A stretch of DNA of 64,000 nt from Archaeoglobus sp. UBA230 (GTDB lineage Archaea > Halobacteriota > Archaeoglobi > Archaeoglobales > Archaeoglobaceae), in the NCBI GenBank assembly GCA_002507545.1, contig DAVR01000003.1:62001-126000 (forward strand). Direction: 5' to 3'. Positions within the stretch are counted from its first letter, which is position 1, and the number at the start of each line of letters is the position of its first letter. The notes beneath the pieces were generated by a model. It was not told the DNA's origin and did not search any database. It worked only from the letters and a program-made list of their open reading frames with translations. Shown here one piece after another: positions 33,382-41,340 of this stretch. The translations under genes and the position numbers were made by a program.

Positions 33382-33841
33382 CGCACCACCTATGAAACAT
33401 GGCCATCAGAGGGTTCTTCTTAACAACCCTTATTTCAACGAAATCCCCGAATTTTTCCAAACTTATGTTGAGGTTATCGCTCTCCAAGGTAAATCGGTTA
33501 ACCGGACTTGTTGAAATCCTGAGCACATCCACGTGCCTTTTAATTCTGTACTCAAACCACTCGTCTCCTTTGTAGCGCACTATTGAAAAGTTTTTCTCGG
33601 TGCTTGGCAGTCCCCATCCTGCAGACTTTACAAGCGTTTTGTAAAGAAAAAGGGAGGTTTCGCAAACCCTGTAGAAGTCAATTTCCTTTGAGAGTTCGAC
33701 TGAATGAACGAATGATACCGAAAAATCAGAAGAGGGAATTATACAGCTACCTCTTTCACCTGAGACTTGCAGATACGTGGACTGGAAAGACAGAGTTATC
33801 GCAGCAGCAAAAATCAATAATACGACTTTTTTCTTTGTCAT
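33374..33841 (-). CDS. DUF1850 protein, TAXI-TRAP partner
   Basis: About 155 aa. An N-terminal signal or anchor (KKKVVLLIFAAAITLSF) is followed by a beta-rich domain with FVHSVELSKEIDFYRV and KSAGWGLP, the pattern of DUF1850 proteins (HSVE...D.Y; GxG). This family is regularly encoded beside TAXI permeases; its biochemical role is not established. ATG 33841 (MTKKKV) is preferred over the longer frame because it gives a normal signal sequence. Confidence 0.82.
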   Translation of the reverse strand: MTKKKVVLLIFAAAITLSFQSTYLQVSGERGSCIIPSSDFSVSFVHSVELSKEIDFYRVCETSLFLYKTLVKSAGWGLPSTEKNFSIVRYKGDEWFEYRIKRHVDVLRISTSPVNRFTLESDNLNISLEKFGDFVEIRVVKKNPLMAMFHRWCDG

Positions 33842-33870
33842 TCCTTTCGCCTTAATTTTTCCACCATCAT

Positions 33871-35343
33871 TTAACCGGCTACCCTCCTCAGATGCTCCTC
33901 TCCACTGAGAAACAGCACAATAACAATAAGACTGACAATTGGAAGCCATAGAACTGAGTGGAATAGATAATGAAGACTCTCAATGAAGGAGTCTGACATC
34001 ACTACGAGTGGAACAGGGTTGCCCATTACTGCCAAGAATTTCAGCATCCCCATCGTTCCCGGATCGGGCAGCTGATTACCGTAGCCCGGAATGAGGTCTT
34101 TCATTTTCTCCGTCAGCAGAACCCCTCCAATTGCAACTCCGAGAGCTTGAGCAAGGGTGTTTATAGTTCTCACCGCACCATTAGCCATTCCTGCCTTGTG
34201 GGGTGGCACTGATGCCATGATGACGTTGAAGGCTGGAGGCATCAAAAGACCGATTCCAACTCCGAGTGTCATCAGTTTCGGAAACAGTTCCCAATACTCA
34301 GTATCATAGTCAATTGTCGAAAGGAAATACAAGCCAATGAAGAAAAAAATTGGGCCTATGGTCATCATGTATTTCGGGTTTATCCTGTCACTGAGCCTTC
34401 CGGCAACTGGTGCTACCACGGCATTTGTCAGAGGTATGGCGACGAGCCAGTAACCAGCATCCTCTGCTGTCAACCCCTTAATACCCTGAAGAAAGAAGGG
34501 CAAAATGAAAAGACTGGCTGAAAGACCAAGGAAAAGGATAGACAACGCCGTTATCCCTACAGTGAAATTTCTTACTCTGAATAAGCTCACATCGAGCAAT
34601 GGATACGGATACGTCATTTCCCTGACTATGAATGCCAGTAGATAGGGAAAAGCAATGATGAAGCATGCAAGCGTTTTCTGATTCCACCATCCCCAGTCCT
34701 GTCCTTTGATTATACCCAGCGTTAAGGCGCCGAGACCGACAGATAGCAGAATCAAGCCAACAAAATCAATTGGTTCCTTGGTTTTAGCTGGCATTGGAGG
34801 TAGGAAAAGCCACGCCATCGCAACTGCAGCTATGCTAACAGGAACATTAATGTAAAAAACCCAGTGCCAGCTCAAATTTGTTGTCAACCACCCTCCAATT
34901 ATCGGACCGAGTGAGAACGCAGATGCGGTTAAAATTGCATTTAGACCCATTGCAGCTCCCCTTTTACCCGGTGGAAACAACTCTACCATGATTGCGAGAA
35001 TGTTACCACTGAGCATTGCACCTCCAAAGGCCTGCAAAACTCTAAAACCGATGAGAGATCCAACATCCCAAGATTCTGCACAAAGGTAACTACTGAGGCC
35101 AAATAAAACCATCCCGGCCATGTAATAATAGTCTCTCCTCATCATGTCGCCGAGCTTACCTGCGAGAACGAGCAAAACAACCATTGTGATTGTGTAGGCG
35201 TTGAGTATCCACTGCACATCGGAAGCCTTTGCGTTGAAATCCTCTGCAATTCTCGGCAATGCAACGTTTAGAACGCTGACATCGAGAAGAACCATAAACA
35301 GACCAAGACCAACTGGGATCAACGCAAGCCAGTTACTTCGCAT
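33871..35343 (-). CDS. MFS efflux transporter, DHA2 (14-TM) family
   Basis: 490 aa with about 14 TM helices. Family motifs: DVSVLNVALPRIAEDF (TM1), NAYTITMVVLLVLAGKLGDMMRR (motif A region), RVLQAFGGAML, and GPIIGGWLTTNLSWHWVFYINVP, the proton-antiporter signature. Members export drugs or other hydrophobic compounds using the proton gradient. 29 bp upstream of the DUF1850 gene, so it may be the first gene of the same transcript; a functional link is not evident. Confidence 0.9.
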   Translation of the reverse strand: MRSNWLALIPVGLGLFMVLLDVSVLNVALPRIAEDFNAKASDVQWILNAYTITMVVLLVLAGKLGDMMRRDYYYMAGMVLFGLSSYLCAESWDVGSLIGFRVLQAFGGAMLSGNILAIMVELFPPGKRGAAMGLNAILTASAFSLGPIIGGWLTTNLSWHWVFYINVPVSIAAVAMAWLFLPPMPAKTKEPIDFVGLILLSVGLGALTLGIIKGQDWGWWNQKTLACFIIAFPYLLAFIVREMTYPYPLLDVSLFRVRNFTVGITALSILFLGLSASLFILPFFLQGIKGLTAEDAGYWLVAIPLTNAVVAPVAGRLSDRINPKYMMTIGPIFFFIGLYFLSTIDYDTEYWELFPKLMTLGVGIGLLMPPAFNVIMASVPPHKAGMANGAVRTINTLAQALGVAIGGVLLTEKMKDLIPGYGNQLPDPGTMGMLKFLAVMGNPVPLVVMSDSFIESLHYLFHSVLWLPIVSLIVIVLFLSGEEHLRRVAG

Positions 35344-35397
35344 GATTTCTGAATTTACTGAAAAATAAATTAAGCTTTTTGTCAGCGTAAAGGATAA

Positions 35398-36408
35398 ATG
35401 TGCTCAAGTGGCAAGCATGTTATGAAACTACACTGGTGGGGTGCACCTGAAAAAATTGCAGAGAAGGCTGAACTAAAATCTCCGGTGGAAAGATTTGAAG
35501 GGTCAAATTTAATAAAAAAAGCAGGTCAGGTGACGGTTTTTCTAAGTGGTGTAATGGTTCTTGAGAAATACGATGCCAACAGGCTTTTCGGCAGCAAAGA
35601 CACAAACGATTTGTTTGTTGCAACAACGTATCAGGTAGGGACGGAGCCAACGATTACAACCGTGCATTACATCAAGGAGAATGCTGAAATCGGATGGCAC
35701 GGTGATTTTTTCAGCAACGTTGTCTTGGCTGAAGATGATTTCACTTCTGACCACATAACGCTGAGAGTGCAGGTGTATGATCTGGATAAATACGACAAAT
35801 ACAAAGATTTTGTCGAAAAGGTCTTCAAAGAGTTCGATGTTGGTTTGATTTTCCCTGCTCTTCTGCCCTACATGGCATTTGGCTCAGCCATATCGGATCA
35901 AATTTTGAGGCTTATAGATTCTCTGGACACCCACGACAGGATAATTGACGAGCGAGTCAGGTTTGCAATTGCAGAGCCTAAAACCGGACAAAAGATACTG
36001 CAAACAGGACATTTTGTATGCTTCAGAGAGAGTATAGACGCTGAAGACGAAAATTTGTATTTGGACAAAAATCTCAGGGTTGTTCACGAGGATGGAAAGA
36101 GGTTTGATGGCTGCAGCTATGCTGTCTACACTGTAACCGATGAAGTTTACACAGACTACAGATGGAAAATAGATCAGAAGATTGCAAAGCTTATTTCGGA
36201 GCTAAATGGCAAGGGAAATAGCGGTGAAGCAGCAATACATTTCCTGCGTAAGACGATGGAGGCATACACAAAATACCGTAAGGCTGAAAGATACGTCGAA
36301 TTGAAATCTAAGTCTGAACTCACGGAAGAGGAAAAGAGGTTACTGAACAGACTTGAGAGGGAAATAAGGTCGGACGAAGTGTTGAACCATCTACTGTCGG
36401 GCGTATAG
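35398..36408 (+). CDS. conserved-type hypothetical protein, 336 aa
   Basis: Soluble protein without a known motif. The N-terminal 150 residues look beta-rich (ITTVHYIKENAEIGWHGDFF; HITLRVQVYDLDKYDKY) and the rest helical, with a charged coiled-coil-like C-terminus (KSELTEEEKRLLNRLEREI). The ATG at 35398 lies about 28 nt after AAAATAAATTAAG, compatible with a leaderless start; ATG 35422 is an alternative. It ends at the base where the convergent ABC ATPase gene ends, with no gap. Confidence 0.7.
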   Translation: MCSSGKHVMKLHWWGAPEKIAEKAELKSPVERFEGSNLIKKAGQVTVFLSGVMVLEKYDANRLFGSKDTNDLFVATTYQVGTEPTITTVHYIKENAEIGWHGDFFSNVVLAEDDFTSDHITLRVQVYDLDKYDKYKDFVEKVFKEFDVGLIFPALLPYMAFGSAISDQILRLIDSLDTHDRIIDERVRFAIAEPKTGQKILQTGHFVCFRESIDAEDENLYLDKNLRVVHEDGKRFDGCSYAVYTVTDEVYTDYRWKIDQKIAKLISELNGKGNSGEAAIHFLRKTMEAYTKYRKAERYVELKSKSELTEEEKRLLNRLEREIRSDEVLNHLLSGV

Positions 36409-37104
36409 CTACTCCAAACTCCTGTATAACTCCACCCTGAGTTCAGCAAAATCCTGCGAAGTTCTATCCCTCGGCTTTGGTAGGTCTACTTCAACCGTTC
36501 TGACAACTCTTGCCGGGCGTGGTGAAAATACCACAATCCTGTCCGCAAGAAAGAGAGCTTCATCAATGCTGTGAGTGACGAAAACAACAGTTTTTCCTTT
36601 AACTATCTTCAAAAGTTCCTCCTGCATCCTTTCCCTTGTCCGTGCATCGAGACTGGCGAAGGGTTCGTCCATCAGTAACAAATCCGGCTGAACCGCCAAT
36701 GCCCTTGCAATTCCGGCTTTCTGTCTCATGCCACCGCTCAACTGCTTTGGATAGTAACCCTCAAATCCTGAGAGACCGACAAGCTCTATAGTCTCTCTCA
36801 CTGCTGGAGTATTCACTTCAAATCCCGTAGCCTTTACCGCAAACATCACGTTTTCGTAAACAGTCTTCCAAGGAAGAAGTCTATCATCCTGAAAAACGAA
36901 CCCTATCCTGCCTCCGGAATCAAAAACGATTTCTCCACTGTCTGCTTTCTCGATCCCCGCTATTATTTTGAGTATTGTGGTTTTACCGCATCCGCTCTCT
37001 CCGATTATGCACAAGAACTCTCCCTCATCAACGCTAAAGGTAACTCCATCAAGAACCTTCAGAGTTCCGTAGTATTTCGAAACGTTCAGAACCTTCAACG
37101 CCAT
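36409..37104 (-). CDS. ABC transporter ATP-binding protein, NitT/TauT type
   Basis: 231 aa. Walker A GESGCGKTTIL, Q-loop FVFQDDRLLPWKTV, signature LSGGMRQKAGIARAL, Walker B DLLLMDEPFASLD, H-loop FVTHSIDEAL. The LPWKTV sequence after the Q-loop is typical of the nitrate/sulfonate/taurine/thiamine-precursor subfamily. It powers the permease encoded just upstream (10-bp overlap). Confidence 0.95.
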   Translation of the reverse strand: MALKVLNVSKYYGTLKVLDGVTFSVDEGEFLCIIGESGCGKTTILKIIAGIEKADSGEIVFDSGGRIGFVFQDDRLLPWKTVYENVMFAVKATGFEVNTPAVRETIELVGLSGFEGYYPKQLSGGMRQKAGIARALAVQPDLLLMDEPFASLDARTRERMQEELLKIVKGKTVVFVTHSIDEALFLADRIVVFSPRPARVVRTVEVDLPKPRDRTSQDFAELRVELYRSLE

Positions 37105-37841
37105 GGCATCACCAATCTTTCAGCCCTGAGCAGCACCGAGTTCATAAGATACCCCACTATCCCGATCATGGCCATCCCTGCAACGATCTCCGCAACCCTC
37201 CCACCAACCTGATACATCGTCATGATGAAGTATCCAAGCCCCTCACCCGATGTTGCAATCATCTCGGCAGCAATTATGCTCATCCACCCCACGCCAAGCC
37301 CTATTCTTATTCCTGTCATTATACCCTGCAAAGAGTGGGGGACAACAATCTCCTTCAGAATGAGCAAATCATTGGCTCTGAATACCTTCGCCATCTCAAG
37401 AAACTCCTCAGGGACGTTTCTTGCGTAGTCAAAGACCGAAATCAAACAGGGAAAAAAAGACCCGACGAAGACTATGAAAATTTGCGAAATCTGAACAGTG
37501 TTGGGGAAAGGTGCAAAGATGATGTAAGCGAGAGGAATCCATGCCAAAGGTGGGATTGGGCGAATTGCCTCGATTGCAGGCATTAAAATCTCTCCTACAT
37601 TTCTGTTCCAGCCTGTCAGAATGGCGAGCGGAATGGCAATACTGAAGGCTACTGATGATGCAAAAATGACTCTAAGCAAACTTGCCCACGCATGTTCAAG
37701 GAGTGTTTTTCCGAGAACGGGTTCGGGAGTGAAAAGGAGATAAAAGAACTTCTCAGCCACCTCGTGGGGGTGAGGTAGTTCAGTAAAGAATGCCACTACA
37801 TACCATAGAAAGATAAAGAAGGCAGCACTTTTCAGTCTCAT
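37095..37841 (-). CDS. ABC transporter permease, NitT/TauT type
   Basis: 248 aa, six TM helices (first KSAAFFIFLWYVVAFF). The EAA-type loop for ATPase contact reads VFRANDLLILKEIVVPHSL, followed by GIRIGLGVGWMSIIAAEMI, the standard signature of SsuC/TauC-type permeases. Overlaps the binding-protein gene by 4 bp and the ATPase gene by 10 bp, so the three are translated together. Confidence 0.95.
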   Translation of the reverse strand: MRLKSAAFFIFLWYVVAFFTELPHPHEVAEKFFYLLFTPEPVLGKTLLEHAWASLLRVIFASSVAFSIAIPLAILTGWNRNVGEILMPAIEAIRPIPPLAWIPLAYIIFAPFPNTVQISQIFIVFVGSFFPCLISVFDYARNVPEEFLEMAKVFRANDLLILKEIVVPHSLQGIMTGIRIGLGVGWMSIIAAEMIATSGEGLGYFIMTMYQVGGRVAEIVAGMAMIGIVGYLMNSVLLRAERLVMPWR

Positions 37842-38851
37842 GTGCCTATCTCCAAACCTGCCTTTTCAGCAGCAATCCTTAGCAAGAAATCCTGTACAGT
37901 GCCGAAACCCGGTATGGCGACCTTCTTTCCTGCAAGCTCCTCCAAGCTCTTTGCATCCTTTGCCACGATCGCTGAACCCTCATTGTTCGCCCCCGCAATG
38001 ATGCTGATGCTGATGTCATCATTAACCCTTTTCAGAGTAGCCGGAGCGCCGCCGAGATATCCTGCATCAATTTCCCCATTCTTGAATCCCTCCATCTCCA
38101 TCACACCGTTCGCAAACTCCTTCGCTTCCACCTCCAATCCAACCTGCTCGTAGTAACCCTCCTTCATCGCAACGTAAAAGGCAAGCTGGTGCAAGTCGGC
38201 TGTCAAATATCCCACTCTAACTTTCTTGTTTACCTTCTCAGGCACCCAGTTCTCGTTCTCCTTCAACCTTTCTAAGACATAGTTGTAAAACTCGCTGTAG
38301 AGAAGGTCTTTCAAAAATTCATCTTCACTGTCATATCCGAGGTCTCTTGGCTTTTTCGTCAGATACCCTCCCCTTTCGAGTTCCCGATAGTATTTAACAA
38401 ACTCTTCTTTGTCTGGATACTCGACAAACCTTATCCTCTCCAGAGCCTCCTCTATAACCTCCCTATCTTTGCCTGTAAATTCTGAGGCATATTCAAGAAC
38501 TTTTTCTCTGTTCTCCTCTGAATTTATGAATCTTGTTGCCTTAACGTGTGCCCAGACAAGGGCAACAGCAACATCCCTGTTTGATTTGTCTGATATCGCG
38601 ACAACACAGCATGGGTGATTCGGCCATATATCGTGTGAGGTAGATATTATTTTTCCAAAACCATTCACAACAGCCTCGCTTACAAAGGGCTCCCACGCAA
38701 CGAAAGCATCAATCTCCCCAAGCTTAAGTTGCTCCACCATATCACGAGGAGACATTGTAACAACTTTGACCTTTTTCTTCTCCATTTCAGTCTGCTGACA
38801 TCCAGCGAGGATTATCGCAAATACCACTGCGAGGATAATCAACCTTCTCAT
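37838..38851 (-). CDS. ABC transporter binding lipoprotein, apparently circularly permuted
   Basis: 337 aa. Lipobox FAIILAGCQQ (Cys 18). Residues about 30-205 carry what is normally the second half of an NMT1/SsuA-type protein (SPRDMVEQLKLGEIDAFVAW, DIWPNHPCCVVAISD, then the helical tail). Residues about 209-337 carry what is normally the first half (VRVGYLTADLHQLAFYVAMK, EGYYEQVGLEV, GYLGGAPATLKR, LAGKKVAIPGFGT, QDFLLRIAAEKAGL). The end of the chain would read naturally into the mature N-terminus. The frame is open, and the permease starts at the stop codon. Substrate unknown (sulfonate, nitrate or a thiamine precursor are family options). Confidence 0.85.
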   Translation of the reverse strand: MRRLIILAVVFAIILAGCQQTEMEKKKVKVVTMSPRDMVEQLKLGEIDAFVAWEPFVSEAVVNGFGKIISTSHDIWPNHPCCVVAISDKSNRDVAVALVWAHVKATRFINSEENREKVLEYASEFTGKDREVIEEALERIRFVEYPDKEEFVKYYRELERGGYLTKKPRDLGYDSEDEFLKDLLYSEFYNYVLERLKENENWVPEKVNKKVRVGYLTADLHQLAFYVAMKEGYYEQVGLEVEAKEFANGVMEMEGFKNGEIDAGYLGGAPATLKRVNDDISISIIAGANNEGSAIVAKDAKSLEELAGKKVAIPGFGTVQDFLLRIAAEKAGLEIGT

Positions 38852-38887
38852 GCCTTAACATAACTCTCCTTGATTATAATCTTTCCC

Positions 38888-38910
38888 ATTTGGCTTGATA
38901 TTATCCAAAT
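38888..38910. promoter_or_regulatory. inverted repeat between divergent regulator and ABC operon
   Basis: ATTTGG, an 11-nt spacer, then CCAAAT. It lies midway between two TATA boxes: one for the ABC operon on the minus strand (GATTATAATC, centre about 38875, 24 nt before its ATG, with AAGGAG between) and one for the regulator (TTTATTTATTAAT, centre about 38924). The placement is that of an operator acting on both promoters, with the neighbouring HTH protein the obvious binder. Inferred. Confidence 0.45.
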
Positions 38911-38946
38911 CAGAAAAATTTTATTTATTAATACTCTATTTTGGTC

Positions 38947-39417
38947 ATGATATCAAGACTTGTGGAGTGTATCGCGAGAGGCGAAGATTTTGGGAGATGC
39001 CTTGGAAGGGTGCTTGCTGAAAAAGGTCTGACGCCTGCAGAATTTGCGAGAAAAGCTGACATTCCTCAATCAACGCTTTACAAGATTCTAAGAGGTTACA
39101 AGCCGAGATACGATACGCTTGCTAAAATTTTCTCCGCTCTGCATGAGGAAAGAAACTTCGTTGCCCTGATCGCCGCAAGGTATGTTGTGGAGGAAAAGAG
39201 GTTTGATGAAAGAGTTAGGGTTTACCCTGCTACCACGCTCGAAGATGCGATAGTTGCGGTTGTGAGAGCTGAGAAAGATGGAGCGAGAGCGATTATTTGT
39301 GCACCAATAATCAGCAGTCTCGTCGAGAAGATTGTTGACGTGCCAGTGATAACCATAAAGCCGGAAAAAAGTGTTGAAAGGGTAGTCAAGATGGCAATTG
39401 AAAAATTCAACCTTTAA
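38947..39417 (+). CDS. HTH transcription regulator with C-terminal sensor-like domain
   Basis: 156 aa. The N-terminal XRE-like HTH (GLTPAEFARKADIPQSTLYK, then ILRGYKPRYDTLAKI) is followed by a small alpha/beta domain (TTLEDAIVAVVRAEKDGARA, PVITIKPEKSVERVV) like the effector part of PrpR-N-type or related archaeal regulators. ATG 38947 (TTG 38941 in frame) lies at leaderless distance from the TATA box. Divergent from the ABC transporter operon, so it probably controls that operon and itself. Confidence 0.78.
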   Translation: MISRLVECIARGEDFGRCLGRVLAEKGLTPAEFARKADIPQSTLYKILRGYKPRYDTLAKIFSALHEERNFVALIAARYVVEEKRFDERVRVYPATTLEDAIVAVVRAEKDGARAIICAPIISSLVEKIVDVPVITIKPEKSVERVVKMAIEKFNL

Positions 39418-39670
39418 GGGTTTCCCTTATGTACATCCTCACACAGGCTTTGTTCTCGATGACGTGCAGGATGATGAGGATTGCTGCCGTCAAGGCAAGA
39501 TAGGTATGGATGTCCTGCCAGAACTGCTTTTGAAAGCCGAAAATTATTAACTGCCCTGCCTTAGGGCCATGGGGCCAGAAGTATAGGACAAGACCAGTTA
39601 TTGCTGTAACAATTCCGGTGGCGACCATCGAGTAAAACAGAACGATCCTTCTCACTTTTCTCCAACTCAT
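39407..39670 (-). CDS. DUF4405-like small membrane protein, 87 aa
   Basis: Three hydrophobic helices (VLFYSMVATGIVTAITGLVL; KAGQLIIFGF; IHTYLALTAAILIILHVIE) with His residues in WQDIHTYL and IILHVIE, spaced as in heme-binding four-helix membrane cytochromes or DUF4405 proteins. A small cytochrome b-type or redox accessory role is possible. ATG 39670 is preferred because an AT-rich TATTAAAT lies 27 nt upstream. It converges on the regulator with an 11-bp overlap. Confidence 0.65.
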   Translation of the reverse strand: MSWRKVRRIVLFYSMVATGIVTAITGLVLYFWPHGPKAGQLIIFGFQKQFWQDIHTYLALTAAILIILHVIENKACVRMYIRETLKG

Positions 39671-39753
39671 ACTGATACTAATTTGATTGGGATTTAATAA
39701 CATATGGGAAAAGTTTAAATTTACACAAAAGAAAGCAGCGAAGGGGGTTGAAT

Positions 39754-40140
39754 ATGAGGCAGCAGGTTGAGGTTAGACAGCTCAGAGAGGGGGGATACGT
39801 GGTTATTGATGACGAGCCTTGTGAAATTATCAGCATGTCTGTGAGTAAGCCCGGTAAACATGGTGCTGCAAAGGCAAGAATTGATGCTATCGGCATTTTC
39901 GACTCGCAGAAGAGGAGTATAGTTCAGCCCGTTACAGCAAAAATCTACGTTCCGATAGTCGAACGGAAGAGGGCTCAGATCATCAGCGTTACGGGTAACG
40001 TAGCCCAGCTAATGGACATGGAAACCTACGAGACCTTTGAACTTGAGATCCCAGAGGAGCTCAAGGACAAAATAGAACCGGGAAGAGAAGTGATGTATCT
40101 TGAGTCTCTCGGAAAGAGAAAGATTGAGAGAATGGCGTAA
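39754..40140 (+). CDS. translation factor aIF5A (hypusine-containing)
   Basis: 128 aa, full length for the archaeal protein. The hypusine loop is SVSKPGKHGAAKARID, with Lys 35 as the modified residue. The KOW-like N-domain and OB-fold C-domain are present. It helps ribosomes pass stalling sequences. ATG 39754 follows GGGGGTTG. It overlaps the agmatinase gene by one base (TAATG), linking the factor to the polyamine route that supplies spermidine for hypusine. Confidence 0.96.
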   Translation: MRQQVEVRQLREGGYVVIDDEPCEIISMSVSKPGKHGAAKARIDAIGIFDSQKRSIVQPVTAKIYVPIVERKRAQIISVTGNVAQLMDMETYETFELEIPEELKDKIEPGREVMYLESLGKRKIERMA

Positions 40141-40961
40141 TGCACATTGACTCCTATTTCTCAATTTCCAATTCGAATTTGGAAGAAGCTGAATACGTTA
40201 TATTCGGAATACCATACGACGCCACACAATCTTTCAAGTCAGGTTCGAGATTTGCCCCGAATGCTGTAAGGGAGGCAAGCTGGAATCTTGAAAGCTATTC
40301 TAATCTTTTTGATGTTGAGCTGAGTTTGATTAGAGTATGCGATGCAGGAAATGTCAACTGCGATGGACCCTTTGAGAATATACTAAAGAGAGTTAACGAA
40401 CTTACGTCTGGAATTGGGGCTTTTACAATTGCAATCGGCGGCGAACACACCGTGAGCGTTGCAGCATCACAAAAGTTCGATGATGCCTGTTATGTTGTTT
40501 TCGATGCCCACTTCGATCTGAGAGATGAGTTTGATGGTAGCAGATACAACCATGCATGCACAATAAGAAGAGTTCTTGAGAGCGGTAGGGATGTGATAAT
40601 TCTTGGAGTGAGAAGCGGGACAAAGGAGGAAAAGGAGTTTGCTGAAGACAATGTGAAATGGATTTACTCTTGGGGATATGACATTGGGATGGCATTGAAA
40701 CTTTTGAAGAGCTACGACAGGATATACCTTTCATTAGACATGGATGTCTTCGATCCATCCTTTGCTCCCGGAGTATCAACTCCTGAGCCCTTTGGCTTAG
40801 CCCCTTTAGACTTTTTGCGACTTGTTGAAAGGATTGCTGACAGAGTTGTCGGTTTTGACGTATGTGAAGTTGTTCCAGACCAGAATAAAATCACCCAAAC
40901 CTTAGCTGCCAAAATCATTTTTGAGGTAATAGCGGCGAGGGTTGCAGGCGGGACAGGTTAA
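40140..40961 (+). CDS. speB: agmatinase / ureohydrolase
   Basis: 273 aa. Binuclear manganese ligands are visible: His in IGGEHTVSVA, Asp/His/Asp in VFDAHFDLRDEF, and Asp pair in LSLDMDVFDPSFAPG; the C-terminal GFDVCEVVPDQN is standard. It hydrolyses agmatine (or N1-aminopropylagmatine, as in some thermophilic archaea) to release urea in polyamine synthesis. Co-transcribed with the eIF5A gene. Confidence 0.93.
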   Translation: MHIDSYFSISNSNLEEAEYVIFGIPYDATQSFKSGSRFAPNAVREASWNLESYSNLFDVELSLIRVCDAGNVNCDGPFENILKRVNELTSGIGAFTIAIGGEHTVSVAASQKFDDACYVVFDAHFDLRDEFDGSRYNHACTIRRVLESGRDVIILGVRSGTKEEKEFAEDNVKWIYSWGYDIGMALKLLKSYDRIYLSLDMDVFDPSFAPGVSTPEPFGLAPLDFLRLVERIADRVVGFDVCEVVPDQNKITQTLAAKIIFEVIAARVAGGTG

Positions 40962-40994
40962 AGGATTATATGAAGTGTGGGTGAGTTGAAAACC

Positions 40995-41339
40995 ATGAAG
41001 GTTGAGCATTACTCCTTCGGCAGGATAAGGATTGATGGAAAAGAATACACTTCTGATGTTATAGTGGGTTCAGGCTATCTGAGGGATGGATGGTGGAGAA
41101 AGGAGGGGCACCGAGTTCAGCTTGAGGATGTTGCCAGCATACTCGATCTTGACTTTGAGGTTATAATTTTCGGTACAGGGGCGAATGGAAGGGTTAGAGT
41201 TGACGATGAAGTGGTAAGGGCTTTTAAAGAGAGGGGAAAGGAGGTCATAGTGGCGATGACGGGTGAGGCGGTCAAAGTTTACAACGAATTGCTGAAAAAG
41301 AATAGAAAGGTAATTCTGGCAGCTCATCTTACCTGCTGA
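40995..41339 (+). CDS. MTH938/DUF498-like protein, 114 aa
   Basis: Single-domain alpha/beta protein of the MTH938 fold. Landmarks: GRIRIDGKEYTSDVIV, VIIFGTGANGRVRVDD and a C-terminal VKVYNELLKKNRKVILAAHLTC. Bacterial and mitochondrial relatives (NDUFAF3-like) act in complex I assembly; the archaeal role is unknown. ATG 40995 is about 27 nt after an AGGATTATATG box; the GTG at 40977 is less likely. Convergent with top6B by 1 bp. Confidence 0.82.
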   Translation: MKVEHYSFGRIRIDGKEYTSDVIVGSGYLRDGWWRKEGHRVQLEDVASILDLDFEVIIFGTGANGRVRVDDEVVRAFKERGKEVIVAMTGEAVKVYNELLKKNRKVILAAHLTC

Positions 41340-41340
41340 G

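Noticed and set aside
37838-38851. Frameshift or fusion of two neighbouring binding-protein genes
   Set aside because: One open frame, one lipobox, no duplicated lobe and an overlapping permease start; circular permutation explains the order better.
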